From NCBI RefSeq assembly GCF_002303925.1, contig NZ_MRCS01000021.1, positions 1 through 64,000 of the forward strand: a stretch of 64,000 nt of DNA, given 5' to 3'. Under the pieces are notes generated by a model, which worked only from the letters and a program-made list of their open reading frames with translations, did no database searches and was not told the origin of the DNA. A program made the translations under genes and the position numbers. The first letter of the stretch is position 1, and each line of letters opens with the position of its first letter. Shown piece by piece: positions 57,132 to 64,000 of this stretch. This DNA comes from Pseudomonas sp. ACN8 (lineage in GTDB: Bacteria > Pseudomonadota > Gammaproteobacteria > Pseudomonadales > Pseudomonadaceae).

Positions 57132-58316
57132 TTAACGCACCGACTCAAACAACCCCGTAGCCCCCATCCCGCCACCCACGCACATGGTGACGATGCCGTA
57201 CCGCAGATTGCGTCGCTGCAATTCACGAACCAGATGCCCGACCTGGCGCGAGCCGGTCATGCCGAACGGGTGACCGATGGAAATCGAGCCGCCGTTGACG
57301 TTGTACCGGGCGTTGTCGATTTCCAGCCGGTTGCGGCTGTACAGGCACTGCGAGGCGAACGCTTCGTTGAGTTCCCACAGGTCGATGTCGTCAATCCGCA
57401 AGCCTTTGGCCTTGAGCAGTTTCGGTACCGAAAACACCGGGCCGATGCCCATCTCGTCCGGCGCGCAACCGGCCACGGTAAAGCCGCGGAAGAACGCTTT
57501 CGGCTTGAGCCCCAGCTCCAGTGCTTTTTCGAGGCTCATCACCAGGGTCATGGACGCGCCGTCGGACAGTTGCGAAGAGTTGCCCGCCGTGACCGAGCCA
57601 TCTTCGGCGAACACCGGTTTCAATCCGGCCAGGCTTTCCAGGGTGGTGTCCGGGCGGTTGCAGTCATCTCGGTCGACGATGCCGTCGAGGATCTGTGCCT
57701 GACCTGTGGCCTTGTCTTCGACGCGATACTTCACCGCCATCGGCACGATTTCATCGCTGAACAACCCGGCGGCCTGCGCCGCTGCGGTACGTTGCTGGCT
57801 TTGCAGCGCGTACAGGTCCTGCTCTTCACGGCTGACGCCGTACCGACGCGCGACGATTTCAGCCGTCTGGCCCATCGGAAAATAGATGCCCGGCACCTGC
57901 TCCTTGAGCAGCGGGTTGATCAGGTTGTCGGTGTTGACGCTCTTCATGGTCAGGCTGATGGACTCGACGCCGCCGGCGACGATGATGTCGCTGCAACCCG
58001 AAGCGATCTGGTTGGCGGCGATGGCGATCGCCTGCAAGCCCGAAGAACAGAACCGGTTGAGGGTCATGCCGGCCGTGCCGATACCCAGGCGCGAGAGCAC
58101 CGCGACATTGCGACCGATATTGAAACCCTGGGCACCTTCGTTGGAGCCGGCACCCACGATGCAGTCCTCGACGCTCGCCGGATCGATACCGGTGCGCGCC
58201 AACAGTGCATCGACACAGTGGGCCGCCATGTCATCCGGGCGGGTCATGTTGAATTTACCGCGAAAGGATTTGGCCAGGCCGGTCCGTACGCTGTCGACGA
58301 TCACCACTTCACGCAT
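57132..58316 (-). CDS. Acetyl-CoA acyltransferase (thiolase)
   Basis: This is a 394-residue thiolase from the ATG at 58,316, which has GAGG six bases upstream; the frame is open to 58,391. The nucleophile cysteine is C90 in NRFCSSGLQ. The C-terminal GHPFGMTGSR and CVGGGMGATG loops carry the catalytic histidine and second cysteine. It may act in fatty acid or aromatic degradation, but no other beta-oxidation gene is nearby, so the pathway is open. Confidence 0.9.
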   Translation of the reverse strand: MREVVIVDSVRTGLAKSFRGKFNMTRPDDMAAHCVDALLARTGIDPASVEDCIVGAGSNEGAQGFNIGRNVAVLSRLGIGTAGMTLNRFCSSGLQAIAIAANQIASGCSDIIVAGGVESISLTMKSVNTDNLINPLLKEQVPGIYFPMGQTAEIVARRYGVSREEQDLYALQSQQRTAAAQAAGLFSDEIVPMAVKYRVEDKATGQAQILDGIVDRDDCNRPDTTLESLAGLKPVFAEDGSVTAGNSSQLSDGASMTLVMSLEKALELGLKPKAFFRGFTVAGCAPDEMGIGPVFSVPKLLKAKGLRIDDIDLWELNEAFASQCLYSRNRLEIDNARYNVNGGSISIGHPFGMTGSRQVGHLVRELQRRNLRYGIVTMCVGGGMGATGLFESVR

Positions 58317-58418
58317 GGCATACCTCATTGTTGTTATCGGTTGAGAGTGGACCGAGCATAAGTCCAGCGCTTCACCGACCGCGACGATCATTCACCTCGC
58401 GTATGCGTAACCATGGCC

Positions 58419-59939
58419 TCAATTCTTGTCCTTGCGCTTGCGTTCATGCCGGTCGGATTTCTCGAAAGCCTCTTCCAGCGCCCGGTTGATGGTGCGTAGC
58501 ACCTTGACCCGTGCCCAGCGCTTGTCATTGGCTTCCACCAGGGTCCATGGCGCAATCTCGGTACTGGTACGGTCGACCATGTCACCGACCGCCGCACGAT
58601 AGTCATCCCATTTTTCACGGTTACGCCAGTCATCTTCAGTGATCTTGAAGCGCTTGAAGGGAATCTTCTCGCGCTCCTCGAAGCGCTCCAATTGCGTCTG
58701 CTTGTCGATCGACAGCCAGAACTTGACCACGATCACACCGGCGTCGGCGAGCTGTTCTTCGAAATCGTTGATTTCACCATAGGCACGCAGCCAGTCCGCC
58801 GGGCTGCAAAAGCCTTCGATGCGCTCCACCAACACCCGGCCATACCACGAGCGGTCGAACACCGTGAACTTGCCCCGGGCCGGCAGGTGCCGCCAGAAAC
58901 GCCATAGATACGGCTGCGCCCGTTCTTCTTCGGTTGGCGCGGCAATCGGTACGATGCTGTACTGACGCGGATCCAGCGCTGCCGCTACCCGGCGGATCGC
59001 CCCACCTTTGCCAGCCGCGTCATTGCCCTCGAACACCGCCACCAGTGCGTGGCGGCGCATGCGTTTGTCACGCATCAACCCGGAAAACCGCGCCTGCTCG
59101 GTGATCAGTTGTTCTTCGTAATCATCCTTGTCCAGGTGCAGGGTCAGGTCCAGACTGTCGATCAGGTTCACTTGATCGACACTGGGGAACACTGGCGCGG
59201 CGCTGACCTTTTCCGGATGGATCTTCGGTCGCTTCAATGCCCCTTGCAGGCCCGCCAGCAGAATCCGACCCACGGCCAGGCTGCGATAATGGGCATCCGC
59301 CCCGGCGATCACATGCCAGGGTGCATAGTCACGGCTGGTTCGACGCAGCGCCCGTTCACCATACTTCACGAACCGGTCGTAGGTTTGCGACTGCTGCCAG
59401 TCCAGCGGGCTGATGCGCCAGCTGTGCAGCGGGTCGTCGGCCAATGCCTTGAGGCGTGCCTTCATTTGCTTTTTCGAGAGGTGAAACCAGAACTTGAAGA
59501 TCAGCGCACCTTCATCGCAGAGCATCTTTTCCAGGCGCTCGGCGCCATTGATCGCCTGGTCCAGTCGCGGATCCTTGAACTCGCCATGGACCCGCCCCTG
59601 CAGCATCTGGCTGTACCAGTTGCCGAAGAAAATCCCCATGCGCCCCTTGGCCGGGAGCATCCGCCAGTACCGCCAGGCCGGCGGCCGCGCCAGTTCTTCA
59701 TCGGTTTGCTGATCGAAGGTACGCACCTCGATCAAGCGCGGGTCCATCCACTCGTTGAGCACCTTGATCGTCTCACCCTTGCCGGCACCTTCGATGCCAT
59801 TGATCAAAATGATCACCGGAAAGCGGCGTTGCTGCTGCAATTCGAATTGCGCTTCGAGCAACGCTTCGCGCAGGGCCGGGATTTCGGCGTCGTAGGTTTC
59901 TTTGTCGATGGCGTGATCGATTTCGGCGGATTCAAACAT
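58419..59939 (-). CDS. pap: Polyphosphate:AMP phosphotransferase (two-domain PPK2)
   Basis: This 506-residue protein from the ATG at 59,939 (MFESAEIDHAIDKETYD), with GGGAG upstream, has two PPK2 domains in tandem. Each has a P-loop: GIEGAGKGET (48-57) and GNDAAGKGGA (about 305-314). Each also has a lid-module arginine/tryptophan-rich stretch (RYWRMLP and RFWRHLPARG). Two-domain PPK2 enzymes phosphorylate AMP to ADP with polyphosphate, as shown for the P. aeruginosa and Acinetobacter enzymes. The N-terminal domain usually lacks activity. Confidence 0.92.
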   Translation of the reverse strand: MFESAEIDHAIDKETYDAEIPALREALLEAQFELQQQRRFPVIILINGIEGAGKGETIKVLNEWMDPRLIEVRTFDQQTDEELARPPAWRYWRMLPAKGRMGIFFGNWYSQMLQGRVHGEFKDPRLDQAINGAERLEKMLCDEGALIFKFWFHLSKKQMKARLKALADDPLHSWRISPLDWQQSQTYDRFVKYGERALRRTSRDYAPWHVIAGADAHYRSLAVGRILLAGLQGALKRPKIHPEKVSAAPVFPSVDQVNLIDSLDLTLHLDKDDYEEQLITEQARFSGLMRDKRMRRHALVAVFEGNDAAGKGGAIRRVAAALDPRQYSIVPIAAPTEEERAQPYLWRFWRHLPARGKFTVFDRSWYGRVLVERIEGFCSPADWLRAYGEINDFEEQLADAGVIVVKFWLSIDKQTQLERFEEREKIPFKRFKITEDDWRNREKWDDYRAAVGDMVDRTSTEIAPWTLVEANDKRWARVKVLRTINRALEEAFEKSDRHERKRKDKN

Positions 59940-60092
59940 GAGCGGCTCCCTTCCAGATGTGAGCAAGACTAGCGGATTGAACTGAAGGCCAGCAGAGATT
60001 CTCCCGGTCTCGGCCAATGCATACCTTGCCACGGATCAAGCACCACGCCGTCGATCGGCTAGAATGGCGGCCTTGCCGTTGCCGAGCCTGCC

Positions 60093-62072
60093 ATGAAACC
60101 TGTATTGCCCCACGCCCAGCTCGACTGGGACGACCAAGGTCGCCCGTATTCGCGGGTATTCGACGATGTGTATTTCTCCGACCAGTCGGGGCTGGACGAA
60201 ACCCGCTATGTCTTTATTGAGCAGAACCGTCTGGTGGAGCGTTTTGCTGCCCTGCCCGAGGGCGGGCGGCTGGTCATCGGTGAAACCGGGTTCGGCACCG
60301 GGCTGAATTTTTTGTGCGCCTGGCAGGTGTTCGATCAACACGCCGCGACCGGTGCGCGGTTGCATTTTGTCAGCGTCGAGAAATACCCGTTGAGCCCCGA
60401 CGACTTGCAGCGGGCCCTGGCGCTGTGGCCGGAACTCAAGGTGTTTGCCGATCAACTGCTTGAGCAATACGTGGCCATCCATCAGGGCTTTCAGCGCCTG
60501 ACGCTGGACCACGGCCGCGTGACGCTGACCCTGCTGATCGGCGATGCACTGGAGCAACTGCCGCAACTCGATGCCCGAATCGACGCCTGGTTCCTCGACG
60601 GTTTCGCCCCGGCGAAAAACCCCGACATGTGGACCGCCGAGCTGTTTGCCGAACTGGCGCGCCTGGCCGCCCCCGGTGCCTCCATCAGCACGTTCACCAG
60701 CACCGGCTGGGTGCGGCGCCTGCTCAACGCCGCCGGCTTCAAGATGAAACGCACCCCCGGCATTGGCCACAAATGGGAAATCCTGCGCGGCGAGTTCCTC
60801 GGCTGGCCCCAGGAAACACCGACCCCGGCCCTGGATAAACCCTGGTTCGCCCGGCCGGCCCCGCTGACCGGCGAACGCCAGGCTCTGGTGATCGGTGCCG
60901 GCCTGGCCGGATGTGCCAGCGCCGCCAGCCTCGCCGCGCGGGGTTGGCAAGTGACTTTGCTGGAGCGCCACGACGCCATCGCCCAGGAAGCCTCGGGCAA
61001 CCCGCAGGGCGTGCTCTACCTGAAGTTATCCGCCCACGGCACGGCGCTGTCGCAAATGATCGTCAGCGGATTCGGCTACACCCGACGCCTGCTCGAACAC
61101 TTGCAACGGGGCCGCGACTGGGACGATTGCGGCGTGTTGCAGTTGGCGTTCAACGCCAAGGAAGCCGAGCGTCAAGCGCAGTTGGCAGCGGCGTTTCCAG
61201 CGGACTTGCTGCACCTGCTGGATCAACCCGAGGCACAGGCCGTGGCCGGCATCGGGCTGGCACAGGGTGGCCTGTTCTATCCCGAAGGCGGCTGGGTTCA
61301 TCCACCGGCGTTGTGCCAGTGGCAGGCTGCGCATCCACAGATTCAACTGCTCACCCATCACGATGCGCTGGAGCTGCGCAAAGTTGAAGGCCGTTGGCAA
61401 GCCTGGGACGGCGAGCGCTTGCTTGCCGACGCCCCCGTGGTGGTGCTCGCCGGTGCCGCCGAAATCCGGCGTTTCCCCGAGAGCGCCGAGTTGCCGCTCA
61501 AACGCATTCGCGGGCAAATCACCCGACTGGTGCAAACCCCGCAAAGCCAGGCCCTGAGCACCGTGGTGTGCGCCGAAGGCTATGTCGCCCCTGCCCGTTT
61601 GGGCGAACACACCCTGGGAGCCAGTTTCGATTTCAAGAGCGATGACCTGGCGCCGACTACGGCGGAACACCTGGGCAACCTGGCCATGCTCGAAGAGATT
61701 TCCCACGATCTGGTCGAGCGTTTACAGGCCGATGAACTTGCACCTGAAAGTCTCCAGGGTCGCGTTGCCTTTCGCTGCACCAGCCCCGACTACTTGCCAA
61801 TCGTCGGTCCGTTGGCCGACACCCAGGCGTTCACTCAGGTGTATGCAGCACTCAGCAAGGACGCCCGGCAGGTGCCGGACGTCGAATGCCCATGGCTTGA
61901 CGGTTTGTACATCAACAGCGGTCACGGCTCGCGCGGCCTGATCACCGCACCGCTGTCCGGAGAACTGCTGGCAGCCTGGCTGGACAACGAACCCCTGCCA
62001 TTGCCCAGGAGCGTGGCCGAAGCCTGTCACCCCAACCGGTTTGCCTTGCGGCGCCTGATCCGGGGCAAGTAG
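60093..62072 (+). CDS. mnmC: Bifunctional tRNA mnm5s2U34 biosynthesis protein MnmC
   Basis: This 659-residue protein has two parts. Residues 1 to about 235 form the SAM-dependent methyltransferase (GETGFGTGLNFLCAW, and DGFAPAKNPDMW as active-site loop). From about 265 on is the FAD-dependent oxidase (VIGAGLAGCASAASLAARGW, EASGNPQGVLYLK, and the C-terminal NSGHGSRGLITAPLSGELLA). It turns cmnm5s2U34 into nm5s2U34 and then mnm5s2U34 in tRNA. The length is normal. Confidence 0.96.
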   Translation: MKPVLPHAQLDWDDQGRPYSRVFDDVYFSDQSGLDETRYVFIEQNRLVERFAALPEGGRLVIGETGFGTGLNFLCAWQVFDQHAATGARLHFVSVEKYPLSPDDLQRALALWPELKVFADQLLEQYVAIHQGFQRLTLDHGRVTLTLLIGDALEQLPQLDARIDAWFLDGFAPAKNPDMWTAELFAELARLAAPGASISTFTSTGWVRRLLNAAGFKMKRTPGIGHKWEILRGEFLGWPQETPTPALDKPWFARPAPLTGERQALVIGAGLAGCASAASLAARGWQVTLLERHDAIAQEASGNPQGVLYLKLSAHGTALSQMIVSGFGYTRRLLEHLQRGRDWDDCGVLQLAFNAKEAERQAQLAAAFPADLLHLLDQPEAQAVAGIGLAQGGLFYPEGGWVHPPALCQWQAAHPQIQLLTHHDALELRKVEGRWQAWDGERLLADAPVVVLAGAAEIRRFPESAELPLKRIRGQITRLVQTPQSQALSTVVCAEGYVAPARLGEHTLGASFDFKSDDLAPTTAEHLGNLAMLEEISHDLVERLQADELAPESLQGRVAFRCTSPDYLPIVGPLADTQAFTQVYAALSKDARQVPDVECPWLDGLYINSGHGSRGLITAPLSGELLAAWLDNEPLPLPRSVAEACHPNRFALRRLIRGK

Positions 62073-62162
62073 TCGATACAGCAGTCGAAGTCGCCCTCAT
62101 GGGGCGATTCGGCCGTGGTCATTCGCGCATATAACTCATCGATCTAAAACTCCCCTTACCGA

Positions 62163-62216
62163 GGAGGGTCACTTTCTGAGTACCCGCTGTTTCGACGCGG
62201 TATCGATCGACCCTCC
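62163..62216 (+). promoter_or_regulatory. Long inverted repeat in the leader of the NAGGN amidotransferase gene
   Basis: GGAGGGTC (62,163-62,170) and GACCCTCC (62,209-62,216) can pair over a 38-base interior that contains a nested TACC(C)GC...GCGGTA pairing. The structure ends about 16 bases before the TAAGGA ribosome site. It might be an operator, an mRNA stem-loop, or neither; no named element matches. Confidence 0.4.
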
Positions 62217-62242
62217 CCAACGGAAAAACCGGTAAGGAATTT

Positions 62243-64000
62243 ATGTGCGGATTAGCTGGCGAGTTACGTTTTGATCATCAACCTGCAGACCTTGCAGCCA
62301 TTGAACGAATCACCCATCACCTGGCCCCTCGCGGCCCCGACGCCTGGGGATTTCATAGCCAGGGACCTGTTGCCCTGGGCCATCGGCGCCTGAAAATCAT
62401 GGACCTGTCAGACGGCTCGGCGCAGCCGATGATCGACCCGCAACTGGGCTTGTCCCTGGCCTTCAACGGGGCGATCTACAACTTTCCGGAACTGCGCACG
62501 GAACTTGAAAACCTGGGTTACGCCTTCTATTCCGGTGGCGACACCGAAGTGTTGCTCAAGGGCTATCACGCCTGGGGCGAAGCGCTGCTGCCGAAACTCA
62601 ACGGCATGTTTGCCTTTGCCATTTGGGAGCGCGATGCCCAACGCCTGTTCATCGCCCGCGACCGACTCGGCGTAAAACCGCTGTACCTGTCGCGCACCGG
62701 CCAGCGCCTGCGCTTCGCCTCGGCCCTGCCGGCATTGCTCAAGGGTGGCGACATCAACCCGCTCCTCGATCCCGTGGCGCTCAATCACTACCTGAATTTC
62801 CACGCCGTGGTCCCGGCACCGCGCACCTTGCTGGCGGGCATTGAAAAACTGCCGCCGGCCACCTGGATGCGCATCGAAGCCGATGGCCGCACCGAACAGA
62901 AAACCTGGTGGACCCTGCCCTACGGCCCTAACGCCGATGAGACGGACTTGAGCCTCGAAGACTGGCGCGACCGTGTACTCGACAGCACCCGCGAAGCGGT
63001 AGCGATTCGACAGCGTGCGGCGGTGGATGTCGGCGTGCTGCTGTCCGGTGGTGTCGATTCCAGCCTGCTGGTGGGCCTGTTGCGGGAAGTCGGCGTGGAC
63101 AATCTGTCGACCTTCTCCATCGGCTTCCAGGATGCCGGCGGCGAACGCGGCGACGAGTTCCAGTATTCCGACCTGATCGCCAAACACTACGGCACGCAGC
63201 ACCATCAACTGCGCATCGACGAAAAGGAAATCATCGAACAACTGCCCGCCGCCTTCCGCGCCATGAGTGAGCCGATGGTCAGCCATGACTGCATCGCCTT
63301 CTATCTGTTGTCCCGGGAAGTAGCCAAACACTGCAAAGTCGTCCAGAGCGGCCAGGGCGCCGATGAGCTGTTCGCCGGTTACCACTGGTATCCGCAAGTG
63401 GACGGCGCGAGTGATCCCTATGCCGCTTACCGCGAAGCGTTTTTCGACCGCAGTTACGACGACTACGCCGCCACCGTGCAACCGAAATGGCTGACCGCGA
63501 ATGACGCCGCCGGCGACTTCGTCAAAGCCCATTTCGCTCAGCCCGGTGCCGATGCGGCGGTGGACAAGGCCTTGCGTCTGGACAGCACGGTGATGCTGGT
63601 GGACGACCCGGTCAAACGGGTCGACAACATGACCATGGCCTGGGGCCTGGAAGCGCGCACGCCGTTTCTCGACTACCGCCTGGTGGAGCTGTCGGCACGG
63701 ATTCCGGGGCGTTTCAAACTGCCGGACGGCGGTAAGCAAGTCCTGAAGGAAGCGGCGCGACAAGTGATTCCCAGTGAAGTGATCGACCGCAAGAAAGGTT
63801 ACTTCCCGGTGCCGGGCCTCAAGCATTTGCAGGGCGATACGCTGGAATGGGTGCGCGAGCTGCTGCTCGATCCGAGTCAGGATCGCGGCCTGTTCCACCC
63901 GGCGATGCTCGATCGACTGCTGACCGACCCACAGGGTCAATTGACGCCATTGCGCGGCTCGAAGCTGTGGCAACTGGCAGCCCTGAACCTGTGGCTCAGC
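62243..64000 (+). CDS. ggnA: N-acetylglutaminylglutamine amidotransferase (AsnB-like), 3' end outside window
   Basis: At least 586 residues are present and the frame is still open at the right edge. It has the N-terminal glutaminase nucleophile (MCGLAGEL, C2) with RGPDAWG and FNGAIYNFPELR. The synthetase domain follows with the pyrophosphate loop LLSGGVDSSLL, QGADELFAGYHWY and RVDNMTMAWGLEARTPFLDY. The overall sequence fits the pseudomonad amidotransferase that works with an adjacent NAGGN synthetase to make the osmoprotectant N-acetylglutaminylglutamine amide, rather than true AsnB. About three residues are probably missing. TAAGGA precedes the ATG. Confidence 0.9.
   Translation, partial: MCGLAGELRFDHQPADLAAIERITHHLAPRGPDAWGFHSQGPVALGHRRLKIMDLSDGSAQPMIDPQLGLSLAFNGAIYNFPELRTELENLGYAFYSGGDTEVLLKGYHAWGEALLPKLNGMFAFAIWERDAQRLFIARDRLGVKPLYLSRTGQRLRFASALPALLKGGDINPLLDPVALNHYLNFHAVVPAPRTLLAGIEKLPPATWMRIEADGRTEQKTWWTLPYGPNADETDLSLEDWRDRVLDSTREAVAIRQRAAVDVGVLLSGGVDSSLLVGLLREVGVDNLSTFSIGFQDAGGERGDEFQYSDLIAKHYGTQHHQLRIDEKEIIEQLPAAFRAMSEPMVSHDCIAFYLLSREVAKHCKVVQSGQGADELFAGYHWYPQVDGASDPYAAYREAFFDRSYDDYAATVQPKWLTANDAAGDFVKAHFAQPGADAAVDKALRLDSTVMLVDDPVKRVDNMTMAWGLEARTPFLDYRLVELSARIPGRFKLPDGGKQVLKEAARQVIPSEVIDRKKGYFPVPGLKHLQGDTLEWVRELLLDPSQDRGLFHPAMLDRLLTDPQGQLTPLRGSKLWQLAALNLWLS

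Overview
The window is a chromosomal segment of a Pseudomonas, most likely of the P. fluorescens group. The evidence is a set of characteristic arrangements: an O-antigen locus bounded by ihfB-wzz and wbpM-comEA as in P. aeruginosa, a fused tyrA-aroA gene, the block serC-pheA-hisC-(tyrA-aroA)-cmk-rpsA-ihfB, the mtnA/MTA-deaminase/ubiG/mupP/yciK block, an UndA-type 1-undecene enzyme, and six REP doublets (REPINs) with the pseudomonad GTGGGAGC...GCTCGCGA core. No rRNA, tRNA or CRISPR array was seen.

Region 1 (1-12,723) is a rearranged end of the O-antigen locus. The left edge carries the 5' end of a group II (probably IIC) intron sitting just past the comEA terminator. Next come comEA, a decayed second copy of the wbpM 3' end, and a wzm/glycosyltransferase deletion scar. 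A compact plus-strand operon follows (1571-7475). It encodes a GT-C-like membrane protein, an acyltransferase, a DegT aminotransferase, a GtrB-like transferase, a fused N-acetyltransferase/ketoisomerase and a GtrA flippase. Together these look like a self-supplied three-component (Gtr-type) system that would make a dTDP-3-acetamido-3,6-dideoxyhexose and attach it in the periplasm. A second large membrane protein on the opposite strand, a broken IS66-family element, and intact wbpM complete the region.

Region 2 (10,729-27,327, minus strand) is the main Wzx/Wzy-type O-antigen operon. It runs wzz, then rmlBDAC, fdtA-, fdtC- and fdtB-like genes, wzx, a GT-B glycosyltransferase, wzy, two GT2 glycosyltransferases, an epimerase/reductase, wbpL and wbpM, with nearly every junction overlapping by a few bases. 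It holds a second, unfused set of the same 3-acetamido sugar genes found in region 1.

Region 3 (27,555-41,192, minus strand) is housekeeping: lapA-like, ihfB, a lipoprotein, rpsA, cmk, tyrA-aroA, hisC, pheA, serC, gyrA and mtnA. Region 4 (41,301-46,263, plus) has an MTA/SAH deaminase, ubiG, mupP, yciK and a diguanylate cyclase. Region 5 (46,402-54,221, minus) has undA, a GGDEF/EAL protein, an ABC exporter, a DsbA-family protein, trhO, bolA and a DUF2059 protein. Region 6 (54,413-64,000) has fumC, a DMT exporter, a thiolase, a polyphosphate:AMP phosphotransferase, mnmC and the N-acetylglutaminylglutamine amidotransferase gene, which runs off the right edge.
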